NCBI RefSeq assembly: GCF_001571285.1
Contig: NZ_BCTM01000009.1
Location: forward strand, 1 to 64,000
DNA: 64,000 nucleotides
From: Kluyvera cryocrescens NBRC 102467
GTDB lineage: Bacteria > Pseudomonadota > Gammaproteobacteria > Enterobacterales > Enterobacteriaceae
Direction: 5' to 3'
This document shows positions 1 to 8,917 of the stretch, one piece after another. The notes under the pieces are model-generated. The model was not told the DNA's origin, did not search any database, and was given only the letters and a program-made list of their open reading frames with translations. The translations under genes were made by a program, and so were the position numbers. The stretch's first letter is position 1; every line of letters starts with the position of its first letter.

Positions 1-11
1 GACATCAATTA

Positions 12-49
12 AAACAAAAGGCCCAGTCGAAAGACTGGGCCTTTTGTTT
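12..49 (+). terminator. rRNA-operon type intrinsic terminator (T1-like)
   Basis: A perfect 17-bp stem (12-28 with 33-49) closes a GAAA loop, and the right arm ends in a T-rich run. The stem core GGCCCAGTC-GAAA-GACTGGGCC is very close to the rrnB T1 terminator of E. coli. No rRNA gene is inside the window. In E. coli the rrnD operon lies beyond yhdV and is transcribed toward acrF, which matches this orientation, so I infer that a 5S rRNA gene ends just before position 1. Confidence 0.85.
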
Positions 50-64
50 ATATAACATCACGAA

Positions 65-98
65 AAGAAGGGCCCATTCGTTAGAATGGGCCCTTCTT
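65..98 (+). terminator. Second tandem terminator hairpin
   Basis: A perfect 15-bp stem (65-79 with 84-98) has a 4-nt loop and follows the first hairpin by 15 nt. Two strong hairpins in tandem are typical of rRNA operon ends. There is no long T-run after it, so it acts more like a backup or a processing-site hairpin. Confidence 0.65.
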
Positions 99-454
99 GC
101 ATCTATGCTTACACGTATATAACTATAATTACCGCTATTTAAATGATGTGAACCTACACCTCGGCAATTTTCAATGCTTAGCCATGACGAGCACAAATCA
201 ATACTTTTAACTCTTATGTACTTATTATTCAGTATTCTAACTGGGGCTCTAACGGGCTGAGTGGGACGTTTTGATAAGTATTAACGAGCGGTTGGTGATG
301 TTGCAGAATATAAAACAGCATTTGCTAATGCATTATATTAGTTGGTTATTTTTAAGAGGTTGGAAATAACAACGGTGGATCGGAAAAGGTAATCACTCCG
401 CGCTTATGCTGTTTATCTGAGAGCGGATAAGCGCGGAGGAGGAACGGTAAAACC
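99..454. other. Non-coding stretch between rrn-type terminators and yhdV
   Basis: About 350 bases of AT-rich DNA with no supported gene. In E. coli the corresponding space holds the four-gene amino-acid transporter yhdWXYZ, and nothing of it can be recognised here. The only structure I can support is the hairpin at 396-438, which serves yhdV. Confidence 0.6.
396..438 (-). terminator. Probable yhdV terminator hairpin
   Basis: A perfect 12-bp inverted repeat (396-407 with 427-438) with a 19-nt loop lies 17 bases past the yhdV stop codon on the minus strand. The sequence that follows on that strand is T-rich but interrupted, so it is a moderate intrinsic terminator. Confidence 0.55.
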
Positions 455-676
455 TTATTTGGTCAGGGCGACAATACCTAATGTCAGACCAGCCAGTGCC
501 GCTGCACCGCCAGCGATCGCGCCTGCTGTTTCCCAGTTGTCCTGTGTTGTACCCTTCATACAGGTATTGGTGTGAACCAAACGACCCTGATCATCGTAAA
601 CGGGTACGCAAGGTGAGTCGTGAGCACAGCCAGCCAGCAATGTGGCCAGAAGGGTTACCAGAATGAATTTTTTCAT
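455..676 (-). CDS. yhdV: YhdV small lipoprotein
   Basis: A 73-residue predicted lipoprotein of unknown function. The N-terminus is a short basic-hydrophobic signal peptide ending in the lipobox LAGC, so Cys16 should be lipidated and the first residues removed by signal peptidase II. The mature part has two more cysteines, a central polar stretch, and a C-terminal glycine/alanine-rich hydrophobic segment ending in K. Position beside acrF and overall sequence match E. coli YhdV. An AGAGG ribosome binding site precedes the ATG. No function can be assigned from the sequence. Confidence 0.85.
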   Translation of the reverse strand: MKKFILVTLLATLLAGCAHDSPCVPVYDDQGRLVHTNTCMKGTTQDNWETAGAIAGGAAALAGLTLGIVALTK

Positions 677-989
677 GATATAGCCTCTAAAGAGTCCGTT
701 TCAATACGGCAGAAAGATACCGTATTACGGAATGGCTTATTTTATCATCTTCACTATAGCGCCCTGATAGGGGAAATAATCTCAATTTATGTGTTACGTA
801 AATATCATGGAGAACAAGTATTGAAATCGTCGAAATTGTGAAGAAATAATGTAGGAGAAAATAATGAATACCGGATTCATTCAGAGGATTTAAGGGGGAA
901 AGCTGTAACGCCTTGAGACGTTATAGATAATGACGTTCACGGGATCAAAAAAGGCGCCCTGAGGCGCCTTTGCAGAGAATTAATGGAGA
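677..989. other. Intergenic region between yhdV and acrF
   Basis: 313 bases without a supported gene. It should hold the yhdV promoter, reading on the minus strand, and it holds the acrF terminator at 947-971. A 7-bp inverted repeat (703-709 with 720-726) lies just upstream of the yhdV start and could be an operator or nothing. A short open frame on the plus strand (620-841) overlaps the yhdV start and has no support. Confidence 0.5.
947..971 (-). terminator. acrEF operon terminator
   Basis: A 9-bp GC-rich stem (950-958 with 963-971) with loop CTGA is followed on the minus strand by a T-run (complement of the A-run 947-952). It lies about 20 bases past the acrF stop codon. Confidence 0.85.
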
Positions 990-3900
990 TTACTCCGTAT
1001 GTTTGCCAAATCGGCGCCGGACGACGACGAAGAAAACCGGGACAAAGAAGATTGCTAGCAGCGTTGCCGTTAGCATCCCTCCCATCACGCCGGTACCCAC
1101 CGCATTTTGTGCTCCGCTGCCTGCGCCATGGCTGATCACCAACGGCATTACGCCGAGGATGAAGGCCAGAGAAGTCATCAGGATCGGACGTAAGCGCATA
1201 CGTGATGCCTCGAGCGTAGCTTCAATGATCCCTTTCCCCTCTTTATCCATCAGATCCTTAGCAAATTCGACGATCAAGATGGCGTTTTTGGCGGCAAGAC
1301 CGATAGTTGTAAGTAGGCCAACCTGGAAGTAGACATCATTATTCATACCACGCAGTGAGGCCGCGATCAGTGCGCCGACGACGCCTAACGGCACGACTAG
1401 CATGACGGAGAACGGTATTGACCAGCTCTCATAAAGTGCCGCCAGGCACAGGAAGACGACGATCAATGAAATTGCATAGAGTGCAGGAGCCTGGTTGCCG
1501 GACAACCGTTCCTGATAAGACATACCCGTCCAATCAAACCCGATACCCGCAGGCAGCTTAGCAGCTAGCTGTTCCATGAGCGTCATAGCCTCACCGGTAC
1601 TTTTACCGGGAGCTGCTTCACCCAGAATCTCCATTGATGGCAGACCGTTGAAGCGCTCCAGGCGCGGAGAGCCATAAACCCAGCGTGATGTTACAAAGGC
1701 AGAGAACGGAACCATCTTCCCGTTGCCGCTGCGTATGAACATATTATTGACGTCGCTTGGCAGCATACGAAACTTCGCGTCAGCCTGCAGATAGACTTTC
1801 TTCACGCGGCCATGGTCGATAAAGTCGTTAACGTAATACCCGCCTAATGACGCTGAGATTGTTTCGTTGATATCCGACAGCGAAATGCCCAACGCCTGCG
1901 CTTTCTCCTGGTCAACATCAAGCTTGAACTGAGCTGTATCTTCTAGCCCGTTTGGACGGACACGGACAAGCTGATCAGGGTGTTGCTGCACCATGCCTAA
2001 TAGTTGATTACGTGCCTGAGTCAGGGCCGTGTGGCCAAGGCCGCCTTGATCGATAAGCTCGAAGTCAAAACCCGTTGCGGTACCCAGCTCAATAATTGCA
2101 GGCATGTTGAATGGGAATACCATCGCATCTTTAATGCGGCTGAACGCTATCGTGGCACGCTTAATGACTGACTCAGCGTTGTTCTCATCGCCACGACGTT
2201 CATCCCAGGGTTTTAAACTGACAAACGCCATACCGGAGTTCTGCCCCTGACCGCCGAAGCTGAAGCCGTTAACGGTAAATACGTTCTCGACATTGGCTTT
2301 TTCATCATTCAAATAATAGTGCGTTACGGTATCCAATACTTTCTGCGTGCGCTCTTGCGTTGCTCCCGCAGGGAGCTGGATCATGGTCATGAATACACCC
2401 TGATCTTCCTCCGGCAGGAAAGAAGTTGGCAAGCGTACAAACAGTACAGCCATCCCGACCACAATCAGCAGATAAACAATCAGATAACGGCCCGTGCAGC
2501 GGAGAATGCCACTTACGCTATTGGTGTAGTGGTTTACGCTGCGTTCGAACTTCGCGTTAAACCAGCCAAAGAAACCTTTCTTCTCATGATGATCGGCGGA
2601 CGCCGGCTTAAGCAGCGTAGCGCATAATGCGGGTGTCAAAATTAAGGCGACCAGAACGGACAGCGCCATCGCCGATACAATGGTAATAGAGAACTGGCGA
2701 TAGATAGCGCCAGTTGACCCACCGAAGAAAGCCATTGGTACAAAGACTGCAGATAGCACCATCGCAATGCCGACCAGCGCTCCCTGTATCTGGGTCATGG
2801 ACTTATCCGTTGCTTCAACCGGGGATAGCTTCTCCTCAGCCATTACGCGTTCGACGTTCTCGACCACCACTATCGCATCATCAACAAGCAAGCCAATGGC
2901 AAGCACCATCCCAAACATGGTCAATGTGTTAATTGAGTAGCCAAAGATTGCCAGTACTGCGAAGGTCCCCAGCAGTACAACCGGCACCGCAATGGTCGGA
3001 ATGAGCGTTGCGCGGATGTTTTGCAGGAACAAATACATCACAAGGAAGACGAGAATGATAGCTTCAAATAGCGTTTTAACAACTTCATGAATAGAGAGGG
3101 TGACAAAGGGGGTGGTGTCATATGGATAGACCACCTTCATCCCCTGAGGGAAATAGGGCTGTAGTTCTGCCAGTTTGGCCTTAATGTCGTTCGCAGTATT
3201 TAATGCGTTGGCCCCTGTCGCTAACTTGATCCCAAGGCCTGATGCAGGTTTACCATTAATTCGTGCAACCACGTTGAAGTTTTCACCGCCAAGTTCAATA
3301 TGCGCAACGTCACTTAAATGCACGACTGAGCCATCGGCATTGACGCGTAGAGTGACTTTGCCGAATTCTTCAGGATCTTTCAGGCGGGTCTGCGCAATAA
3401 TGGACGCGTTAAGCTGCTGCCCTTTTACTGCAGGCGTTCCACCCAACTGGCCGGCCGCAATTTGGTCGTTCTGTACCTTCAGTTGGTTGATAACGTCTAC
3501 CGGCGTCAAATTGTATTTATTCAGCAAATTGTTATCGAGCCAGATACGCATCGCGTACTGAGCACCGAATAACTGCACATCGCCGACGCCGTTTAGACGG
3601 CTGATAGGATCCTTCACGTTAGAGGCGATGTAGTCGGAGATATCGTCTTGTACCGTACTCGGGTTATCGGAAATAAAACCGGCGACCAACAGGAAGCTGC
3701 TGCTTGATTTCTCGACGCTAATCCCTTGTTGCTGAACTTCCTGTGGCAGCAGCGGCGTCGCCAGCTGCAACTTATTCTGAACCTGAACCTGAGCAATATC
3801 GGGGTCGGTACCGGATTCAAAGGTTAACGTAATGGTCACTGAACCCGCGGAGTCGCTGGTTGAGGACATGTACATCAGGTTATCAATACCGTTCATGTTC

Positions 3901-4100
3901 TGTTCGATAACCTGAGTGACGGTGTCCTGCACTGTCTGCGCATCAGCTCCGGGGTAAGTAGCCGAGATGGCAACGGCTGGTGGGGCTATTGTGGGGTACT
4001 GAGCGATAGGTAATTGCAAAATAGCTAAGCCGCCGGCAATCATCATGATGATTGCCAGCACCCAAGCAAACACCGGTCGGTGGATAAAAAACGTAGACAT
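990..4100 (-). CDS. acrF: AcrF, RND multidrug efflux pump inner-membrane subunit
   Basis: A 1036-residue proton-driven transporter of the RND/HAE1 family, the inner-membrane trimer of the AcrE-AcrF-TolC pump. It exports drugs, dyes, bile salts and metabolites. The start is typical ([14 protein letters not shown], the first membrane helix), followed by the two large periplasmic loops and twelve membrane helices. The proton-relay pair DD is visible in [18 protein letters not shown], at about residues 407-408. Length is normal for the family. It follows acrE by 12 bases on the same strand, so the two are one operon. AcrB is the nearest paralogue; the flanking acrS and yhdV make it AcrF. It is usually silent under H-NS, and AcrS is the likely local regulator. 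Confidence 0.95.
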   Translation of the reverse strand: MSTFFIHRPVFAWVLAIIMMIAGGLAILQLPIAQYPTIAPPAVAISATYPGADAQTVQDTVTQVIEQNMNGIDNLMYMSSTSDSAGSVTITLTFESGTDPDIAQVQVQNKLQLATPLLPQEVQQQGISVEKSSSSFLLVAGFISDNPSTVQDDISDYIASNVKDPISRLNGVGDVQLFGAQYAMRIWLDNNLLNKYNLTPVDVINQLKVQNDQIAAGQLGGTPAVKGQQLNASIIAQTRLKDPEEFGKVTLRVNADGSVVHLSDVAHIELGGENFNVVARINGKPASGLGIKLATGANALNTANDIKAKLAELQPYFPQGMKVVYPYDTTPFVTLSIHEVVKTLFEAIILVFLVMYLFLQNIRATLIPTIAVPVVLLGTFAVLAIFGYSINTLTMFGMVLAIGLLVDDAIVVVENVERVMAEEKLSPVEATDKSMTQIQGALVGIAMVLSAVFVPMAFFGGSTGAIYRQFSITIVSAMALSVLVALILTPALCATLLKPASADHHEKKGFFGWFNAKFERSVNHYTNSVSGILRCTGRYLIVYLLIVVGMAVLFVRLPTSFLPEEDQGVFMTMIQLPAGATQERTQKVLDTVTHYYLNDEKANVENVFTVNGFSFGGQGQNSGMAFVSLKPWDERRGDENNAESVIKRATIAFSRIKDAMVFPFNMPAIIELGTATGFDFELIDQGGLGHTALTQARNQLLGMVQQHPDQLVRVRPNGLEDTAQFKLDVDQEKAQALGISLSDINETISASLGGYYVNDFIDHGRVKKVYLQADAKFRMLPSDVNNMFIRSGNGKMVPFSAFVTSRWVYGSPRLERFNGLPSMEILGEAAPGKSTGEAMTLMEQLAAKLPAGIGFDWTGMSYQERLSGNQAPALYAISLIVVFLCLAALYESWSIPFSVMLVVPLGVVGALIAASLRGMNNDVYFQVGLLTTIGLAAKNAILIVEFAKDLMDKEGKGIIEATLEASRMRLRPILMTSLAFILGVMPLVISHGAGSGAQNAVGTGVMGGMLTATLLAIFFVPVFFVVVRRRFGKHTE

Positions 4101-4112
4101 GGGATCGGTACC

Positions 4113-5252
4113 TTATTGTGCCGCAGGGGCCGTAGTATCTTCTTCAGCTTTTACGGTGACACCCGGGCGTATTTTCTGCAGGCCACTGATGATCACTCTC
4201 TCGCCGGCTTTCAAACCGCTGGTAATAAGCCAATGGTCACCAATGGCTTGTGTTGCCACCACGCTGCGTGCCTCGACCTGATTTTTATCGTTAACCAACA
4301 GGACCGTTGCGTCTCCACGCGGCGTACGAGTCAGCCCCTGTTGCGGAACCAGCATGGCATTCGGGTTTACGCCTTCATCTACACGTGCGCGGACAAACAT
4401 GCCCGGTAACAGTTCGTGCTGTGGATTGGGAAAAATAGCTCGTAGAGTAATTGACCCCGTGCTTTCATCGACGGTGACATCAGAGAACTGCAATGAACCT
4501 TTCAACGCGTAAGCCTGTCCATTTTCCATCAGCAGTTGAACGCTTTTAGCCTCGTTACCGTGTTGCAGGCTCTCTTGTTTGAGCCGCATGAAATCGCTGC
4601 TGGACTGGGTGACATCGACGTAAATCGGGTCGAGCTGCTGTACGGTCGCTAATGCATCGGACTGGCCGTTAGTGACCAGAGCGCCTTCCGTTACGCTGGA
4701 CTTCCCAATACGGCCTGAAATTGGCGAGGTAACCTTGGTGTAGGCTAAATTAATCCGTGCATTCTCGACGGCAGCTTTGGCTGCCATAACGTCAGCATCG
4801 GCCTGGCGAGCCGTCGCGACGGCCTGGTCGTAATCCTGCTGACTGATGTATTGAGTACCCAACAAGGGAACGTAGCGTTTCACCGTCAAATGGGCGATTG
4901 CCGCGGCGGCCTGCGCTTTTGATTCATCGCCTTTTGCACTGCTATAGGCTGCCTGGTAGGTTGCAGGATCAATTTGATACAGCGATTGTCCAGCCAGAAT
5001 ATCGGCGCCTTCGGTGAAATTACGCTTAAGGATGATTCCACTGACCTGCGGTCGAACTTCGGCAATACGGAATGCGGTGGTGCGGCCCGGGAGCTCTGTG
5101 GTGATGGACAATGGCGCGTTGTTCACAACATGCACGGTCACTTGGGGCATTGGCGCGTGCGCTTGTTGATCTCCTGAATTATCACAACCGCTGAGCAGCG
5201 CGGTGGTGATAATTAAGCTAGATATAAATTTAACTCTGGCGTAACTCGTCAT
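4113..5252 (-). CDS. acrE: AcrE, periplasmic adaptor lipoprotein of the AcrEF pump
   Basis: A 379-residue membrane fusion protein (HlyD/RND adaptor family) that links AcrF to the outer-membrane channel TolC. The N-terminal signal ends in the lipobox LLSGC, so Cys23 should be lipidated and anchored in the inner membrane. The middle holds the lipoyl halves (VRPQVSGIILKRNFTEG and TKVTSPISGRIGKSSVTEG) flanking an alpha-hairpin rich in A, K and Q, then the beta-barrel and membrane-proximal parts. It is a few residues shorter than the E. coli protein at the C-terminus. It is the first gene of the acrEF operon, divergent from acrS across 363 bases. Confidence 0.95.
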   Translation of the reverse strand: MTSYARVKFISSLIITTALLSGCDNSGDQQAHAPMPQVTVHVVNNAPLSITTELPGRTTAFRIAEVRPQVSGIILKRNFTEGADILAGQSLYQIDPATYQAAYSSAKGDESKAQAAAAIAHLTVKRYVPLLGTQYISQQDYDQAVATARQADADVMAAKAAVENARINLAYTKVTSPISGRIGKSSVTEGALVTNGQSDALATVQQLDPIYVDVTQSSSDFMRLKQESLQHGNEAKSVQLLMENGQAYALKGSLQFSDVTVDESTGSITLRAIFPNPQHELLPGMFVRARVDEGVNPNAMLVPQQGLTRTPRGDATVLLVNDKNQVEARSVVATQAIGDHWLITSGLKAGERVIISGLQKIRPGVTVKAEEDTTAPAAQ

Positions 5253-5615
5253 TGCAGTTCCCTTATAGACTGATAACCCATTTTGGCTAATAATCTGTGG
5301 AAGAAATAATGAATAAAAAAGCAGTTCGTCATCCTACAAATAAACAATGATGGATGTAAGTGTTAGTTATTTTAGTCTGGCCAGCAAAAGCACGAAAACA
5401 CAAAATCATTGTGTCTAAATATTTAATTTTTGTGGGTGGGGGAGTTATATATTCATCGCTGTAATATATTTTTATAAATTCATTCGTTGTGTGTATTTAT
5501 TGATTTTATGATGCGATAAAACTTTTTGCTAAATACTACGTGTAACTTGAGTGGTAAATTTAATCCAGTTTGACTATTCCAATCGCCGCATATTGATAGG
5601 GAAACGAAACCCTGT
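5253..5615. other. acrE-acrS divergent regulatory region
   Basis: 363 bases, strongly AT-rich from about 5390 to 5560, which is typical of H-NS bound promoters. It must contain the acrE promoter (minus strand) and the acrS promoter (plus strand). A candidate TetR-type operator lies at 5335-5358. I could not place promoter hexamers with confidence. Confidence 0.6.
5335..5358. promoter_or_regulatory. Candidate AcrR/AcrS operator
   Basis: On the minus strand this 24-base segment starts TACATCCATC and ends TTTGTA. Written beside the 24-bp AcrR operator of E. coli acrAB as I remember it, it is the same length and agrees at about 17 positions, including both TAC(A)/(T)GTA ends. AcrS is an AcrR paralogue. 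The site is about 85 bases upstream of the acrE start and 260 upstream of acrS. Confidence 0.5.
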
Positions 5616-6236
5616 ATGGCAAGAAGAACGAAAGAAGAGGCGTTCAGAACCCGGCAGATGCTGCTTAATGCTGCGATTGAGCAGTTTGCGCTACATGGCG
5701 TCAGTGGTACGACGTTGACTGATATTGCCGATGCGGCTGGTGTTACACGCGGCGCTGTTTATTGGCATTTCACCAGTAAAAATGAATTGTTTAATGCCAT
5801 GTGGCAGGAACAGCTACCGCTGAGAGAATTGGTGCATCATAAACTGATACAGTTGGATGATACTAATCCATTAGAACATTTGAAAAATAAATTCATTATC
5901 GCTTTGCAATATATTGCCGAGACGCCAAAACAGCGTGCATTGATGCAAATCCTCTATCATAAATGTGAATTCAACAATGAAATGTTGTCAGAACCTGAAA
6001 TCAGGAAAAAGATAGGTTTTAATTATGAGCTTATGCGGAGCACATTCCAGATGTGCGTGCGTAATGGTCTATTACCGGTTGATACAAATATCGAAATTAT
6101 ATTGATAATATTGCACAGCGCTTTTAGCGGGATTATCAAAAACTGGCTAATGGATCCGCAGCAATTCGACCTTTACCAACAGGCGCCATTGCTGGTCGAT
6201 AACATTATGGCTACCTGCTATCGTCAGCGTCGCTGA
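5616..6236 (+). CDS. acrS: AcrS (EnvR), TetR-family repressor
   Basis: A 206-residue transcriptional repressor of the TetR/AcrR family. The N-terminus MARRTKEEAFRTRQ leads into the helix-turn-helix (GVSGTTLTDIADAAGVTRGA then VYWHF, about residues 29-53), and the rest is the helical ligand-binding and dimer domain. E. coli AcrS is about 220 residues, so this one is slightly short at the C-terminus, which is common in the family. It is divergent from acrEF. Known AcrS represses acrAB and probably acrEF. The downstream MBL-fold gene is on the same strand 128 bases later and could share its transcript. Confidence 0.92.
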   Translation: MARRTKEEAFRTRQMLLNAAIEQFALHGVSGTTLTDIADAAGVTRGAVYWHFTSKNELFNAMWQEQLPLRELVHHKLIQLDDTNPLEHLKNKFIIALQYIAETPKQRALMQILYHKCEFNNEMLSEPEIRKKIGFNYELMRSTFQMCVRNGLLPVDTNIEIILIILHSAFSGIIKNWLMDPQQFDLYQQAPLLVDNIMATCYRQRR

Positions 6237-6364
6237 CCTGGCCGGATTTCGTGTTAGTGAATGACGGCGCCTGAAATTAATTCATTTAACCGCCCTCGCG
6301 CTGTCCTCCGCATGCGGTATCTGTCATCTTGTGTTCTACTGATCCTGCTTATAATGAGGTTTTT

Positions 6365-7198
6365 ATGCATGATGACTTTCGCCAGATTGGGGATTTTCAG
6401 GTTGCCGCACTGAGTGATGGCAATATGGAAGCCAGCCTGGATCTACTATCGGGGATAGAAATAACGGATGCAGGGGAAATACAGCGCAGCGCTGGCGTTG
6501 TTGAACCTGGCAATCTCCACATTTATGGCTACCTGATTTGCGGGCGTGGGCGCACCATTCTGGTGGATTCAGGGACGGGTGGGGTAAATAACGTTGGCGG
6601 TCAACTGAAGTCCAATTTGCTCCGGAGAGGCGTTACGCCCGATCGCATCGATACGATACTGCTGACTCATGCTCACCCGGATCACATTGGTGGGCTACTG
6701 GATGATAACCATCAGGCGGTTTATCCCTGTGCTGATGTCTACCTACATCCCAATGAATTAGCCCACTGGCTCGATGATGAACGATTTGCACAGGCAAACG
6801 AGCGCGCACAGCGTAATTTTACCCGTGTACGCAAGACGCTGGATGTCTATGGCACACGAGTCCACGTTCTTAATGAACGGCCTATTGTGGAAGGTCTTTC
6901 CGCTGTACCATTACCAGGTCATACGCCGGGGCATACGGGCTATAGAATTGATGCGGATGATAGGAGCCTGCTTATCTGGGGAGACATTGTGCATTTCCCT
7001 TATATTCAGACGGCGCGGCCGGAGGCAACGGTGGCCTTTGATATCGATCCTGTACAGGCGCAGGCGTCACGCCAGAGGATTATGGCGCAGGTAGCGGAAG
7101 AGGGCGTGCTGGTGGCGGGAATGCACTTTGGCGGTTCGGGATTTGCTTTGGTGCTGCCGGCTGAGCGCGGGTATCAGCTGATCTATTCTGCGGTTTAA
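6365..7198 (+). CDS. MBL-fold metallo-hydrolase, substrate unknown
   Basis: A 277-residue metallo-beta-lactamase superfamily protein with no signal peptide, so cytoplasmic. The signature THAHPDHIGG gives His102, His104, Asp106 and His107; further metal ligands are likely His186 or His190 in PLPGHTPGHTG, Asp207 in WGDIVH, and His254 in GMHFGG. These suit a two-metal hydrolase related to the AHL-lactonase and methyl-parathion-hydrolase branches, but the substrate cannot be read from sequence. I chose ATG 6365 because AATGAGG lies just before it; a TTG at 6329 in the same frame has no ribosome binding site. It occupies the place of yhdJ/yhdU in E. coli and follows acrS on the same strand. Confidence 0.8.
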   Translation: MHDDFRQIGDFQVAALSDGNMEASLDLLSGIEITDAGEIQRSAGVVEPGNLHIYGYLICGRGRTILVDSGTGGVNNVGGQLKSNLLRRGVTPDRIDTILLTHAHPDHIGGLLDDNHQAVYPCADVYLHPNELAHWLDDERFAQANERAQRNFTRVRKTLDVYGTRVHVLNERPIVEGLSAVPLPGHTPGHTGYRIDADDRSLLIWGDIVHFPYIQTARPEATVAFDIDPVQAQASRQRIMAQVAEEGVLVAGMHFGGSGFALVLPAERGYQLIYSAV

Positions 7199-7212
7199 AA
7201 AGAGCAATAAAA

Positions 7213-7242
7213 AAGGCGCGTCCCCATGCCGAGTAGCGCCTT
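7213..7242 (-). terminator. dusB-fis terminator, possibly bidirectional
   Basis: A 7-bp stem, AAGGCGC (7213-7219) with GCGCCTT (7236-7242), has a 16-nt loop and an A-run to its left that becomes a T-run on the minus strand. It lies between the converging ends of the MBL hydrolase and fis. Confidence 0.75.
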
Positions 7243-7269
7243 CTTAAACAGCAACTTAACTGATTAGTA

Positions 7270-7566
7270 TCAGTTCATGCCATATTTTTTCAGTTTTTTA
7301 CGCAGAGTACCGCGGTTGATACCCATCATCAGGGCGGCGCGGGTCTGGTTACCACGGGTGTATTGCATCACCATGTCCAACAGGGGCTGTTCTACTTCAG
7401 CCAGTACCAGCTCATACAGATCATTAACATCCTGACCATTCAGTTGAGCAAAATAGTTCTTCAGTGCCTGTTTAACCGAGTCACGCAGGGGTTTTTGAGT
7501 TACCTGGTCCTGAGAGTTAACGGTAGAAACGGTCAGTACGTCAGAATTTACGCGTTGTTCGAACAT
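7270..7566 (-). CDS. fis: Fis nucleoid protein
   Basis: 98 residues, the exact length of E. coli Fis. It is a homodimeric DNA-bending protein that activates rRNA and tRNA promoters, aids site-specific recombination and shapes the nucleoid. The N-terminal beta-hairpin arm ([17 protein letters not shown]) and C-terminal helix-turn-helix ([20 protein letters not shown], about residues 72-91) are plain. It is the second gene of the dusB-fis operon, 25 bases after dusB, with no promoter of its own in the gap. Growth-phase control acts at the dusB promoter. Confidence 0.98.
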
Positions 7567-7591
7567 AGTTCTGTCAGCTCTTTATTTCTAA

Positions 7592-8557
7592 TTACGCAAA
7601 ATTTTCGAAGTATGCCTCCAACGCCGCCAGCTGTTCGCCGGCATCTTCAATGGCGTTGAATGTGCGCCGAAACTGGTCATTTGGAGCGTGTTCCTGGAGA
7701 TACCAGGATACGTGTTTACGCGCAATTCGGTACCCTTTAGCCTGACCATAAAAGTCATGCAGTTCCCTAATATGCGTACAAAGCAAGCGCTTCACCTCTG
7801 CCAGAGGCAGTGGCGGGAGCAGCTCCCCAGTGTCCAGATAATGCTGGATTTCCCGAAAGATCCAGGGTCTTCCCTGAGCCGCACGTCCTATCATCAGGGC
7901 ATCAGCCCCCGTATAGTCGAGTACAGCCCTGGCTTTAAGCGGGTCAGTAATGTCGCCATTCGCGATAATCGGAATGGAAACGTTCTGCTTAACTACCCGA
8001 ATGCTGTCGTACTCAGCGTCTCCGTTAAACAAGCAGGCGCGGGTGCGTCCGTGAATAGTCAGAGCTTGAATGCCACAGTCTTCAGCCAGTTTGGCAATTT
8101 CTACACAGTTACGGTGTTCTGGAGCCCAGCCAGTGCGAATCTTGAGTGTGACAGGAACGTCCACCGCCTTAACAACCGCGTTCAGGATAGCGTTCACCTG
8201 ATCCGGGTATTGCAGTAGGGCTGAGCCTGCAAGCTTGCGATTCACCTTTTTTGCCGGACAGCCCATATTGATATCAATAATCTGGGCACCGCTTTCCACA
8301 TTAATGCGGGCGGCTCCGGCCATCTCTTCAGGATCGCTACCGGCGATTTGCACGGTACGAATACCTGGTTCATCAACGTGCACCATCCGTAGACGAGATT
8401 TGTCGCTCTCCCAAACCTGAGGGTTTGAGGACATCATCTCGGATACTGTTAAACCTGCTCCCATCTCGTAACACAGCGTCCTGAATGGTCTGTCAGTGAT
8501 GCCAGCCATAGGTGCTGCAATCAGGCGATTTCTGAGCTGATATTGTCCGATGCGCAT
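7592..8557 (-). CDS. dusB: DusB, tRNA-dihydrouridine synthase B
   Basis: A 321-residue FMN enzyme that reduces specific uridines in the tRNA D-loop to dihydrouridine, with NADPH. The TIM barrel opens with [14 protein letters not shown]; the catalytic cysteine is in [12 protein letters not shown], and the C-terminal helical tRNA-binding domain carries [11 protein letters not shown]. Length is normal. It is the promoter-proximal gene of the dusB-fis operon; in E. coli translation of dusB mRNA affects Fis output. The start ATG 8555-8557 is preceded by the conserved fis promoter region. Confidence 0.97.
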   Translation of the reverse strand: MRIGQYQLRNRLIAAPMAGITDRPFRTLCYEMGAGLTVSEMMSSNPQVWESDKSRLRMVHVDEPGIRTVQIAGSDPEEMAGAARINVESGAQIIDINMGCPAKKVNRKLAGSALLQYPDQVNAILNAVVKAVDVPVTLKIRTGWAPEHRNCVEIAKLAEDCGIQALTIHGRTRACLFNGDAEYDSIRVVKQNVSIPIIANGDITDPLKARAVLDYTGADALMIGRAAQGRPWIFREIQHYLDTGELLPPLPLAEVKRLLCTHIRELHDFYGQAKGYRIARKHVSWYLQEHAPNDQFRRTFNAIEDAGEQLAALEAYFENFA

Positions 8558-8596
8558 GAGTTAAGAAATGACCATACTGTGACTGCAAGGCGGCGT

Positions 8597-8625
8597 ATAT
8601 TACGCATTTTTCGCACGAGATGAAA
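8597..8625 (-). promoter_or_regulatory. dusB-fis promoter
   Basis: On the minus strand a -10 TAATAT (8602-8597) is followed by the GC-rich segment ACGCCGCC, the discriminator typical of stringently controlled promoters. The hexamer 17 bases upstream is TTTCAT, a poor -35 as known for E. coli fis. The sequence down to the dusB ATG is almost the E. coli fis promoter, from memory. It should be strongest in early exponential phase and be inhibited by ppGpp and Fis. Confidence 0.8.
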
Positions 8626-8887
8626 GGCCAAACTTTGAGCAATCAGATGTTGTAGATCAATGAATCTCAGCGTTGGGAGTGAATTGTTAATAAATATCTA
8701 TATTAATCATCACATTAAATGGAAGTGGATGATTTGTGCTCAATCATAAATTCGTAAAACTTCTCGCGATTTCTTACGTAAAGGGGATGACTCGACCGAT
8801 AAAGAGATGATTTTATGAACGAAAACGGAGCAAGAAATGAGATCTGCTTCTCATTTATGGCGCTGATGGCCGATATAACAGGGGAAA

Positions 8888-8907
8888 ATGCGGCCCGAAG
8901 GCCGCAT
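8888..8907 (-). terminator. prmA terminator
   Basis: A perfect 8-bp stem, ATGCGGCC (8888-8895) with GGCCGCAT (8900-8907), has a CGAA loop and is followed on the minus strand by TTTT. It is 10 bases past the prmA stop codon. Confidence 0.85.
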
Positions 8908-8917
8908 CGAAAAACGA

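Larger units (their letters stand above)
8558..8917. other. dusB-prmA intergenic region
   Basis: 360 bases without a supported gene. It contains the dusB-fis promoter next to dusB (8597-8602 is the -10) and the prmA terminator at 8888-8907. Between about 8640 and 8880 the DNA is AT-rich and is where Fis, CRP and IHF sites lie in E. coli; I did not identify individual sites. Confidence 0.6.
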
